A stretch of DNA of 34,275 bases from positions 1-34,275 of the forward strand of contig DASTUJ010000199.1 of NCBI GenBank assembly GCA_035759705.1. The letters run 5' to 3'. Shown piece by piece: positions 1-7,249 of this stretch (position 1 is its first letter; each line of letters starts with the position of its first letter). Made by a program: the position numbers and the translations under genes. Source of the DNA: Actinomycetota bacterium. Lineage in GTDB: Bacteria > Actinomycetota > CADDZG01 > JAHWKV01. The notes below the pieces were generated by a model. The model did no database searches, was not told the origin of the DNA, and saw only the letters and a list, made by a program, of their open reading frames with translations.

Positions 1-15
1 AGGTTGAACTCGTGA
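1..15 (+). CDS. C-terminal end of an upstream gene (possible response regulator), partial
   Basis: Frame 1 reads R-L-N-S and then TGA at 13-15. That stop overlaps the GTG of the histidine kinase gene at 12-14 as GTGA. OmpR-family response regulators often end in a G-Y-R-L motif and commonly sit in this overlap arrangement before their kinase. With only four codons visible, the response-regulator identity is inference from context. Confidence 0.35.
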   Translation, partial: RLNS

Positions 16-1469
16 CCCTCCGCCGCCGGATTCTTTTGGGGTGCGCGGTGATTGCCTCGGTGCTGCTGATCGCCGACCTTTTCCTGGCGGCGACCGTGCG
101 CTCCGTGCTGCTGCAGGGCGTCGACACCCAGCTCACCGAGTCGGCCCGGCGGATCACGCAGCTCGGCACGTTCCGGGTCTTCGGAGGCGAGGTGGTCAGG
201 GGGGTGCCCCTCGCCCCGCCCCAGCGCACCGTCGTCTCCGCTCCCGCCGGACAGGCGCCCGAGGTGCTGACCGACCTGTTCATCGGTGTGGTCGGCGGCG
301 GCCGGGACGAGGTCGCTGCGATGACCAACGTGCTCGGCGCCCGTCCGGCCCAGCTGCCCGAGGTCGAGCCCAGCATTGTTATGGAGCACCTGACCGGATC
401 GGACCCGAGCCTGCCGTTCACGGTCGAGGCGTCCGACGGGTCCCAGGACTGGAGGGTGGTCGCGGCGCCGGGCCCGAACTCCGATGTGCTGGTGATCGGT
501 ATGAGCCTGGCGCCGATGGGTGACACCCTGCAGAGGGTGCTGTCGATAGCCGGGATCATGACCGTCGCCATCCTGGCGACACTCGCTGCGGTGGCGGTGT
601 GGATGATCCGGCTGGGCGTGAGGCCGATGACCCAGATGGCGGGGACCGCCGAGGCCATCGCCGCCGGGGAGCTGCACCACCGGGTGGAGGTGACCGGCAC
701 GGGGACCGAAGCCTCCCGGCTGGGGACCTCGCTCAACCGAATGCTGGAACGAATAGAGGAGGCCTTTTCCGCCCGGACCGCCTCGGAAGAACGACTGCGG
801 CGGTTCGTTGCCGACGCCTCCCACGAGCTGCGCACCCCGCTGACCTCGATCCTGGGCTACGCCGAGCTGTGGCGCACCGGGGCTCTGGAGGACCCGGCGG
901 ATCGCTCGGAGGCCATGCGCCGGCTGGACGAGGAGGCCCACCGCATGGGGGTGCTGGTCGACGACCTCCTGCTGCTGGCGCACCTGGACGAGGGCCGCCC
1001 GCTGGAGCAGTCGCCGGTTGAGGTGGACCGGATCGCCGCCGATGCGATCGCCGACGCCCGGGCCATCGAGCCGGACCGAACGATCACCTTCGAAGCCGAG
1101 CCGGCCCAGGTGACCGGCGACGAGTCGCGCCTGCGCCAGGTCGTGGGCAACCTGCTGACCAACGCTCGGGTTCACACCCCGCCGGGGACGGCGGTCCACG
1201 TGTCGGTGAAGTCCGTCGACGGTGCGGTTCGCCTGGAGGTCGCCGACGAGGGGCCGGGGATCGACCCGGAGCACCGGCAGCGCCTCTTCGAGCGGTTCTA
1301 CCGGGCCGACCCGGCCCGCAGCCGGGTGTCCGGAGGCAGCGGCTTGGGCCTGGCGATAGTCGCAGCGGTCGTTGAGGCCCACGGGGGAAAGGTCTCGTTC
1401 GACGAGCGCCCGGGCGGCGGGGCCCGGTTCGTCATCGAGCTTCCGGCAGGGGCGCAGGCTCCGCCCTAA
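12..1469 (+). CDS. Membrane sensor histidine kinase (HAMP, HisKA, HATPase)
   Basis: This is a two-component sensor kinase of about 485 residues with the usual EnvZ/PhoR-like layout. An N-terminal membrane segment lies at about residues 7-29. An extracytoplasmic sensor region without a recognised fold follows (30-175), then a second membrane segment (about 177-200) and a HAMP linker (about 200-255). The dimerisation/phosphoacceptor helix contains SHELRTPL with the phosphorylated His at 271. The ATPase domain shows an N box (GNLLTNA, 379-385), a G1 box (DEGPGID, 412-418) and a G2 box (GGSGLGLA, 441-448). It autophosphorylates from ATP and passes phosphate to a response regulator, most likely the gene whose stop codon overlaps its GTG start. 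The signal sensed cannot be read from the sequence. The adjacent export operon could be a target, but that is only positional inference. Confidence 0.93.
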   Translation: MTLRRRILLGCAVIASVLLIADLFLAATVRSVLLQGVDTQLTESARRITQLGTFRVFGGEVVRGVPLAPPQRTVVSAPAGQAPEVLTDLFIGVVGGGRDEVAAMTNVLGARPAQLPEVEPSIVMEHLTGSDPSLPFTVEASDGSQDWRVVAAPGPNSDVLVIGMSLAPMGDTLQRVLSIAGIMTVAILATLAAVAVWMIRLGVRPMTQMAGTAEAIAAGELHHRVEVTGTGTEASRLGTSLNRMLERIEEAFSARTASEERLRRFVADASHELRTPLTSILGYAELWRTGALEDPADRSEAMRRLDEEAHRMGVLVDDLLLLAHLDEGRPLEQSPVEVDRIAADAIADARAIEPDRTITFEAEPAQVTGDESRLRQVVGNLLTNARVHTPPGTAVHVSVKSVDGAVRLEVADEGPGIDPEHRQRLFERFYRADPARSRVSGGSGLGLAIVAAVVEAHGGKVSFDERPGGGARFVIELPAGAQAPP

Positions 1470-1523
1470 ACTGTCACCGGCGGCCCATAACATCCTCGGC
1501 ATGGGCAACTCAGGAGGTGCACT

Positions 1524-2093
1524 GTGGCACTTGCTAACCCCGGCGCCGGCAGCTACCGGTATGCGGATCTGGGCACCTTCCCGGACGACCACCTGCGCCG
1601 GGAGATCATCGACGGGGATCTGATCGTGACCCCCTCCCCGATAGTCCGGCACCAAAAGGCGGTCGGAAATATCTTCTTCCGGCTCGAGTCCTACTCCAGG
1701 CGATACGGCGGAGGGGCCTACGTAGCGCCTCTCGACGTGTACTTTGCCGATGACAACGTGGTCGAGCCCGACGTGCTTTTTGTCGGGCAGGACCGGGCGG
1801 GGCAGATCGAGAAGAAGTTTGTGAGAGATGCGCCGGACCTGGTCGTGGAGGTGTCCTCCCCGTCCACGCGGCGTTTGGAGCTGGTGCGCAAACGGGAGTT
1901 GTACCAGCGGTTCGGGGTCCCCGAGTACTGGTACGTCGACCTCGAGGCGGATCGGGTCGAGGTCTACCGGCTGTCCGGCGGTTCGTACCCCCCGCCGGAG
2001 CTTCTTTACCCGGGCGAATCCCTGACCTCGCCCAACCTCGAAGGTTTCGCCATTTCGGTCGACGAAGCATTGGCCATCGAACCACTCACATAA
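1524..2093 (+). CDS. Uma2-family (DUF820) PD-(D/E)XK nuclease-fold protein
   Basis: This 189-residue protein matches the Uma2/DUF820 family, whose members have a restriction-endonuclease-like fold and are abundant in cyanobacteria and actinobacteria. Visible family marks are EPDVLFV (Asp83), the strand LVVEVSSPST (Glu109), Lys123 in the following helix, and the GVPEYWYVD block near residues 131-139. Asp83, Glu109 and Lys123 fit the PD-(D/E)XK catalytic set. The GTG start is supported by GGAGG at 1513-1517, six bases upstream; an ATG at 1501 lacks such a site. The gene stands alone, on the same strand as its neighbours but without overlaps. Cellular function is unknown for the family, and nuclease activity here is inferred from fold only. 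Confidence 0.88.
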   Translation: MALANPGAGSYRYADLGTFPDDHLRREIIDGDLIVTPSPIVRHQKAVGNIFFRLESYSRRYGGGAYVAPLDVYFADDNVVEPDVLFVGQDRAGQIEKKFVRDAPDLVVEVSSPSTRRLELVRKRELYQRFGVPEYWYVDLEADRVEVYRLSGGSYPPPELLYPGESLTSPNLEGFAISVDEALAIEPLT

Positions 2094-2133
2094 AACTCTG
2101 ACGATTCTCTAAAAGCGGTTGGAAAGTCGGCCT

Positions 2134-2163
2134 CCAGTATTCGGTTTACGACAACCGAACTGG
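2134..2163 (+). promoter_or_regulatory. Inverted repeat overlapping the ribosome binding site of the lipoprotein gene
   Basis: TTCGGTT (2140-2146) pairs with AACCGAA (2153-2159) around a 6-nt loop. CCAG (2134-2137) pairs with CTGG (2160-2163) after a two-base TA bulge. The right arm runs into the GGAGG (2162-2166) that serves the ATG at 2173. It could be a repressor operator or an RNA hairpin masking the ribosome binding site. The pairing is visible directly; the regulatory role is inference. Confidence 0.45.
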
Positions 2164-2172
2164 AGGACCGCA

Positions 2173-2811
2173 ATGGAACACCGCAGGCTCCTGAAGCTTC
2201 TCGCCGCCCCCGCCCTGGCCCTTGCCCTTGCGGCGTGCAGCACCCCGAGCAGCGCCGGCGTCGCCACGCTGGGGGACGGCGCCGACGCCGAAGCCGACAA
2301 GGCGCCCGATACCAAAGACGCCGAGGCCGAGATGCAGAAGTGGACCGAGTGCATGCGGGAGAACGGGGTCGACATCCCGGACGCCACGGTCGACGAAGAC
2401 GGCGGCTTTCAGATCACACGCCGGGTCGACAGCGGGGACGGCCCGCCTTCCGGGGGAGCGGTCAGGCTCAGCGAAGACTTCGAGAAGGCCATCACCGAGT
2501 GCGGCGACCCGCCGCGGATCGCCGGCGCCGGTCCCAGCGAGGAGGACCTCGAGGAGATGCAGGAGAACGCCCTCGAGCTGTCGCAGTGCATGCGTGACGA
2601 GGGGATCGAGGACTTTCCGGACCCCGACTTCTCCCGGAGCGGCCCCGGCGCCGGCGCCGGCGTGAGGGTGACCGTGGGCGGCCCGTTCGGCGGCGAGGTC
2701 GACATGGAGGACCCCGAGGTTCAGGCTGCGTTCGAGAAGTGCGCCAGGGAGAATGGCGGGGACGGCCCGGTGAGGATCGGCGGCGGACCGGCTAACCGGG
2801 TCGCCGACTGA
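2173..2811 (+). CDS. Predicted lipoprotein with duplicated CMRE(N)G cysteine repeat
   Basis: This secreted lipoprotein of 212 residues is the first gene of a MacB-like export operon. The signal sequence ends in a lipobox, LALAAC, with Cys22 as the lipidated residue. The mature part contains two related units of about 80 residues. Unit one starts at ECMRENGVDIPD (Cys60) and ends near AITEC (Cys110). Unit two starts at QCMRDEGIEDFPD (Cys139) and ends near AFEKC (Cys190). The Cys-to-Cys distances are 50 and 51, which suggests one disulfide per unit. Similar CMR-x-x-G proteins are known in actinobacteria beside peptidoglycan-binding adaptors and MacB-type ABC genes; their role is not established. 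The ATG at 2173 is chosen because GGAGG lies six bases upstream and the signal peptide begins there. The stop overlaps the adaptor ATG by one base. Confidence 0.85.
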   Translation: MEHRRLLKLLAAPALALALAACSTPSSAGVATLGDGADAEADKAPDTKDAEAEMQKWTECMRENGVDIPDATVDEDGGFQITRRVDSGDGPPSGGAVRLSEDFEKAITECGDPPRIAGAGPSEEDLEEMQENALELSQCMRDEGIEDFPDPDFSRSGPGAGAGVRVTVGGPFGGEVDMEDPEVQAAFEKCARENGGDGPVRIGGGPANRVAD

Positions 2812-3878
2812 TGCAGCCCAAGCGGATGGTGGTTGCGGCGGTGGTGCTGGCGGTTGCCGGCGCCACCACTGCGCTGGCGACCACCCGGGGGACCGAGGGT
2901 GCGGAGCCGCCAAAGGTCGCCACCACGACCGCCCGCCTGGTGAAGCAGGACCTGGTCGTCAGCGACAGCTTCGACGGCACCCTCGGGTTCGGCGAGGCCC
3001 GGGACCTGGTGTCCGAGCGGGCCGGCGTCGTGACTTCGGTCGCGGAGGCAAAGGCGACCGTCAAACCGGGCGGTGAGCTCTTCCGCATCGACTTCGAGCC
3101 GACCGTCCTGCTGACCGGCGACGTTCCGGCCTACCGGGCCCTCGACTCCTCCAGCACCAACGGCCCGGACATCCGCCAGCTCGAGCAGGGGCTGGTCGAC
3201 GCGGGTCACGGGGCCGGCGTCACTGTGGACGAGGACTTCACCTCGGGCACCGCGGCGGCGGTCGCCCGCTGGGAGGGGGCGCTCGGCCGGGCCAACCCCG
3301 ACGGCAAGGTGGAGTTGGGCGACGTCATCTTCCTGCCCAACCCGGTCCGTGTCTCCACAGTCGAGGCGCAGAAGGGGACCCGGGTCGCCTCGGCGGCCAC
3401 GGTCCTGACCGCCACCCCCACCACGCGCGTGGTCCAGGTCGACCTGCAGGCCGCCCGGGCGGACGAGCTGGAGCCGGGGACCAAGGTTCAGCTGACCATG
3501 CCCGACGACGCCGAGACCACCGGGACCGTCGCCTCCGTCGGTGCGGAGTCGGAATCGGAGGACAACCCGGCCCAGCCCGGAGGTGAGCCGACCGTTCCGG
3601 TCGTGATCACCCTGGACGACCCTTCGGCCGCAAGTGACTTTGAGTCCGGCTCGGTGGACGTCGATATCGAGCGGTCCCGGGAGGAGGGAGCGATCGTCGC
3701 CCCGGTCACCGCCCTGGTGGCGCTCGCCGAGGGCGGCTATGCGGTGCAGCTGGTCGACGATTCGGCGCCCAACGGCTACCGGCTGGTCGGCGTGGAGGTC
3801 GGCACCAACACCAACAACCTCGTTGCGATAAGCGGGGAAGGCATCGAGGCCGGCGCCGAGGTCGTGGTGCCCAGGTGA
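2811..3878 (+). CDS. HlyD/MacA-like efflux adaptor with peptidoglycan-binding domain
   Basis: This is a membrane-anchored adaptor of 355 residues. The N-terminal hydrophobic segment spans about residues 6-24. Next comes a beta-rich lipoyl-like half (about 45-105), a peptidoglycan-binding type 1 domain (about 119-175, with DIRQLEQGLVDAG and the following RWEGALGR), and then beta-barrel and membrane-proximal regions typical of RND/MacA-type adaptors. In actinobacteria this architecture accompanies MacB-type ABC transporters, where the adaptor is thought to link the transporter to the cell wall. The start is the ATG in TGATG, overlapping the lipoprotein stop by one base. The end overlaps the ATPase start by 4 nt. 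A second adaptor of the same type closes the operon (5772-7232). Confidence 0.88.
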   Translation: MQPKRMVVAAVVLAVAGATTALATTRGTEGAEPPKVATTTARLVKQDLVVSDSFDGTLGFGEARDLVSERAGVVTSVAEAKATVKPGGELFRIDFEPTVLLTGDVPAYRALDSSSTNGPDIRQLEQGLVDAGHGAGVTVDEDFTSGTAAAVARWEGALGRANPDGKVELGDVIFLPNPVRVSTVEAQKGTRVASAATVLTATPTTRVVQVDLQAARADELEPGTKVQLTMPDDAETTGTVASVGAESESEDNPAQPGGEPTVPVVITLDDPSAASDFESGSVDVDIERSREEGAIVAPVTALVALAEGGYAVQLVDDSAPNGYRLVGVEVGTNTNNLVAISGEGIEAGAEVVVPR

Positions 3879-4570
3879 CCGAGCCGATCGTGCTTTTGAA
3901 CGCCATATATAAGGAGTACCCGGGCGAGCCGCCGACCCCGGTCCTCCACGACCTGAACCTGTCGGTGCAGCCGGGTGAGCTGGCGGCGGTCGTCGGGCCC
4001 TCCGGTTCCGGCAAGTCAACGCTGCTCAACATCATCGGGACCCTGGACCGGCCGACCAGCGGCTCGGTGAAGATCGCCGGGTACGACACCGCCGAGTTGG
4101 GCGACAACGACCTGTCGGCGCTCCGGGCCCGGGAGATCGGCTTCGTCTTCCAGCAGTTCTTCCTGCTCAGCGGGATGACCGCGGTCGACAATGTCGCGGA
4201 CGGCCTTCTGTACAGCGGCCGGTCTTTGGCGCAGCGGCGCAGCCTGGCGGTCGAGGCCCTGGAGCAGGTCGGCCTCGGGCACCGCCTCACCTATGACCCC
4301 TCCAAGCTGTCGGGCGGGGAGCGCCAGCGGGTGGCCATCGCCCGGGCGCTGGTGGGCAGACCGTCGGTGGTGCTGGCCGACGAGCCCACCGGCAACCTGG
4401 ACTCCCGCTCCTCGGATGCGATCCTCGCCCTGCTCCACGACCTCAACGAAACCGGCGCCACCATCCTGGTCATCACCCACGACCGGGACATCGCCGCAGC
4501 CCTTCCCCGGCGGATCACGATGCTGGACGGCCGGATCGAGTCGGACACCGCTGCCGAGCTGGTGCCGTGA
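3875..4570 (+). CDS. MacB/LolD-type ABC transporter ATP-binding protein
   Basis: This is a 231-residue ATPase subunit of a MacB-type exporter. Walker A is GPSGSGKST (41-49), the Q-loop glutamine is near residue 93, the signature is LSGGERQRVAIARAL (from 145), Walker B is VVLADEPTGNLD with catalytic Glu170, and the switch His is in ITHD (His202). The DEPTGNLD wording and the length are typical of the MacB/LolD/FtsE group. It would power the FtsX-like permease encoded next, with which it shares a 4-nt overlap. The GTG start at 3875 lies within the end of the adaptor gene. Substrate is unknown; the MacB family exports antibiotics, peptides or lipoproteins, or transmits mechanical force across the envelope. 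Confidence 0.95.
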   Translation: MTEPIVLLNAIYKEYPGEPPTPVLHDLNLSVQPGELAAVVGPSGSGKSTLLNIIGTLDRPTSGSVKIAGYDTAELGDNDLSALRAREIGFVFQQFFLLSGMTAVDNVADGLLYSGRSLAQRRSLAVEALEQVGLGHRLTYDPSKLSGGERQRVAIARALVGRPSVVLADEPTGNLDSRSSDAILALLHDLNETGATILVITHDRDIAAALPRRITMLDGRIESDTAAELVP

Positions 4571-5772
4571 GCGCCGTTCCTCTGCAGCGGAGCGCCGTCC
4601 ACCCGGGCGACATGTTCCGCATCGCCACGGTCGGCCTGCGCAGCCGGCGCCTGCGGGCCGCCCTCTCCGCGCTCGGCATCGCCATCGGCATTGCGGCGAT
4701 GGTGGCGGTCCTCGGCATCTCCGAGTCCTCCCGGGCCGAGCTGCTCAGCTCGCTGGACCGCCTCGGCACCAACCTGCTGACCATCGAGGCAGGCACCGGC
4801 TTCGGGCTGGGCTCCGGGGAAGGCCTGCCGACGACGGCCGAAGCGATGCTCGGGCGCATCGAACCGGTGCAGGGCGTGTCGTCAGTGACCGTGGTCGACG
4901 CGACCGTCCGCCGCACCGACCTGGTCCCCACCACTCGCACCGGCGGGATCACGGTCCAGGCGACCGACCCCGAACTCCTCGACACCCTCCGGGGCCGGAT
5001 GGCCGGCGGCGAGTGGCTGGACGAGACCCGCGTCGGACTGCCGGTGGTAGTGCTGGGATCGGTGGCGGCCGAGCGCCTGGGCGTTACCGAGGTCTCCGAC
5101 AACATCATGGTGTGGATCGGCGACCGGTGGTTCAGCGTGATCGGCGTCCTGGAGCCGCTGGAGCTGGCCCCCAACCTGGACCGGGCGGCGATGATCGGGG
5201 AGGAGATTGCCGAAACAGAGTTCGGCACCACCCCGAGTCCGGGCACGATCTACCTTCGGACCGACCCGGAGGTCATCGACGACGTCCGCACCGTGGTCCC
5301 CGCCACCGCCAACCCGGCCGAGCCGGACACGGTGGAGGTCTCTCGCCCGAGCGACGCCCTGGAGGCCAAGGCGGCCGCAAGCAGCGCGTTCACCTCGCTC
5401 TTCCTGGGACTTGGAGCAGTTGCGCTGCTGGTGGGAGGTGTCGGGATTGCCAACGTCATGGTCATCGCAGTGCTGGAGCGCCGATCCGAGATCGGCTTGC
5501 GCCGGGCATTGGGCGCCACTCGTCGGCACGTCAGCGTGCAGTTCCTGACCGAGGCCCTCCTGCTGTCGGGAACCGGCGGCGTGATCGGAGCGGTCCTTGG
5601 GGCGGCCGTGACCGCCGGATACAGCGTGCTCCGGGGTTGGGATATCCGGGTGCCGGTGGTCGGGGTCGTGGGTGCGGTTGTCGCTTCGTTGGTCATTGGA
5701 GCCCTGGCCGGCCTGTACCCGGCTCGCCGGGCGGCCCGGCTGTCGCCGACCGACGCGCTGAGGCCTTCCTGA
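4567..5772 (+). CDS. MacB/FtsX-type ABC transporter permease
   Basis: This is a 401-residue permease. A first membrane helix lies at about residues 31-51. A large extracytoplasmic MacB-type domain follows (about 52-270), then three C-terminal membrane helices in the FtsX domain. The conserved stretch ERRSEIGLRRALGATRRHV and the closing GLYPARRAARLSPTDALR are family hallmarks of MacB permeases. It forms a dimer working with the ATPase encoded just upstream (GTG start in a 4-nt overlap). The stop and the next adaptor ATG overlap as TGATG. Together with the two flanking adaptors it should form an envelope-spanning transporter or mechanotransmission complex. Confidence 0.94.
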   Translation: MSAVPLQRSAVHPGDMFRIATVGLRSRRLRAALSALGIAIGIAAMVAVLGISESSRAELLSSLDRLGTNLLTIEAGTGFGLGSGEGLPTTAEAMLGRIEPVQGVSSVTVVDATVRRTDLVPTTRTGGITVQATDPELLDTLRGRMAGGEWLDETRVGLPVVVLGSVAAERLGVTEVSDNIMVWIGDRWFSVIGVLEPLELAPNLDRAAMIGEEIAETEFGTTPSPGTIYLRTDPEVIDDVRTVVPATANPAEPDTVEVSRPSDALEAKAAASSAFTSLFLGLGAVALLVGGVGIANVMVIAVLERRSEIGLRRALGATRRHVSVQFLTEALLLSGTGGVIGAVLGAAVTAGYSVLRGWDIRVPVVGVVGAVVASLVIGALAGLYPARRAARLSPTDALRPS

Positions 5773-7232
5773 TGCGCCCGTCGAGGAGAACCATTGCCTT
5801 CACGGCCGCCGCCGTGTTGCTGCCGGCGTCGCTCTTCGGGGTCTTCTCTCTTGGATCCGAAGCCGGCGCAGAAACAGACGGTCACGGCGGACCGCTGGCG
5901 ACTGCAACCGCCCGGGACCTCCTGACCACCGAGACCGTCACCGGGTCCCTGGCCCGGGCCGAAACCAAGACCATCGTGTACGGCGGCACCAGCAGCGGCG
6001 TCGGGGGCCTGCGAATCGCAGCGAGTTCGAAGCCGGAGGTCTGCCCGACGACGGCACCCACCCCGACGGCTTCACCGGCGCCCGGCCCATCTCCTTCGGC
6101 CTCACCGAGTCCCGGCCCTACGCCGTGCGAAACGCCCGAACCGGTCGCTTCGCCGTCTCCCTCCCCGACACCGACTGGCTTGCCGTCCCCCGAGCCGACG
6201 CCAGACCCCTCGCCTTCGCCGAGCTCGAGCCCTTCGCCGGAGCCGTCTCCGACGGCAGCACCGGACCCGGAGCCCCGGCCCGAAGCTCGGGCGCCGGACC
6301 AGGCCGCCGGGCAGACCGACCAAACCTCCGAAGGGCCGGTCGCGGGCGGCCGAACCCCGGACAACGGCGGCACGGCGCCCCAGGGCGATGCAAAGTCCGA
6401 CCCCGAAAACGGCCTGGGAACGCCCCCGGCGCCAACGCTTACCGGGGTGCTGGAGGTTGGCGCCGTCGCCGACCGTGGTTCGGTTCTGTACTTAGCGGAC
6501 ACCGAACCGGTCGTTGCGCTGCTCGCCCCGGAAGCCCTCTTCCGGGACCTCAGCACCGCCTCGTCGGACGGTGACGACATCAGGGCCCTGGAGGAGAACC
6601 TCTCGGCCCTGGGCTACGGGTCGAACCTGACCGTCGACCGGCACTTCGACTCCGCCACCGGTTCGGCGGTGAAGAGGTGGGAGGAAGCCCTCGGGCGGGA
6701 GTCGCCGGACGGAGTCGTTTCGGTCGGAGAGGTCGTCTTCATCGTGGAGCCGGCTGCAGTAATCAGCCGCCGGGCGAGGGTCGGCGACAAGCTGAACGTC
6801 GGCACGCCGGTGCTGACTCTCGGAACCAGGAGCATGGTCGTCACGGCCAAGGTCGACGTAGCGGACAGGTCTAAGTGGTCCCCAGACACGGTGGTCCGGC
6901 TCGACTGGGCCGATCAGCCCGGCACGGGCACCGTGATCGAGGTCGGCAAGGACGAGGTCGACGGACAGGTCGAGGTCACCATTGCCCTCGGAGCCGATGC
7001 GCCGAGCGTTCCGGTGGGCACCGAGGTCGATGCCGAAGCCACGACTGCCGAGCGGGACGGAGTCGTCACAATCCCCGTGTCGGCGGTCTTCGAAGGTCCG
7101 GACGGCCCATCGGTCAGAACCGAAGCCGGCGAGGCGGCCCCGGTGGAGCTCGGGATAGTCTCGGGCGGCCTAGCGGAGATCACCGAAGGCCTGAAGGCTG
7201 GAACCAAAGTGCGGCTGCCGGGTTGGCAGTAA
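5772..7232 (+). CDS. Second peptidoglycan-binding efflux adaptor with long Pro/Ser-rich insert
   Basis: This is a 486-residue adaptor paralogous to the one at 2811-3878. A signal/anchor segment covers about residues 7-28. The beginning of the beta-rich adaptor core is at about 45-80. A low-complexity insert rich in Pro, Ser, Thr and Glu covers about 92-170 and continues as a polar linker to about 222, flanked by Cys91 and Cys119. The core resumes with VLEVGAVADRGSVLY, followed by a peptidoglycan-binding domain (about 268-325, DIRALEENLSALGYG) and the barrel/C-terminal region. The insert falls between the two lipoyl half-motifs, where classical HlyD/MacA proteins carry a coiled-coil hairpin. 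The ATG at 5772 overlaps the permease stop as TGATG. The open frame extends far upstream but only as a shadow of the ATPase and permease genes. No terminator hairpin is evident before the convergent dprA-like gene 17 bases downstream. Confidence 0.88.
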   Translation: MRPSRRTIAFTAAAVLLPASLFGVFSLGSEAGAETDGHGGPLATATARDLLTTETVTGSLARAETKTIVYGGTSSGVGGLRIAASSKPEVCPTTAPTPTASPAPGPSPSASPSPGPTPCETPEPVASPSPSPTPTGLPSPEPTPDPSPSPSSSPSPEPSPTAAPDPEPRPEARAPDQAAGQTDQTSEGPVAGGRTPDNGGTAPQGDAKSDPENGLGTPPAPTLTGVLEVGAVADRGSVLYLADTEPVVALLAPEALFRDLSTASSDGDDIRALEENLSALGYGSNLTVDRHFDSATGSAVKRWEEALGRESPDGVVSVGEVVFIVEPAAVISRRARVGDKLNVGTPVLTLGTRSMVVTAKVDVADRSKWSPDTVVRLDWADQPGTGTVIEVGKDEVDGQVEVTIALGADAPSVPVGTEVDAEATTAERDGVVTIPVSAVFEGPDGPSVRTEAGEAAPVELGIVSGGLAEITEGLKAGTKVRLPGWQ

Positions 7233-7249
7233 GACCAACGGAAACTGTT

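Noticed and set aside
2721-4019. 432-residue minus-strand open frame opposite the first adaptor
   Set aside because: It has shadow-like composition and conflicts with the clearly real adaptor and ATPase genes.
4191-5771. Upstream extension of the second adaptor frame (a 1013-residue open frame)
   Set aside because: It overlaps the ATPase and permease genes fully, reads Arg/Pro/Gly-rich nonsense, and the natural ATG with a signal peptide is at 5772.
6045-6287. Short repeated units resembling a repeat array
   Set aside because: They are codon-level repeats of Pro-Ser-rich coding sequence, irregular in length, with no spacers or cas genes; not a CRISPR array.
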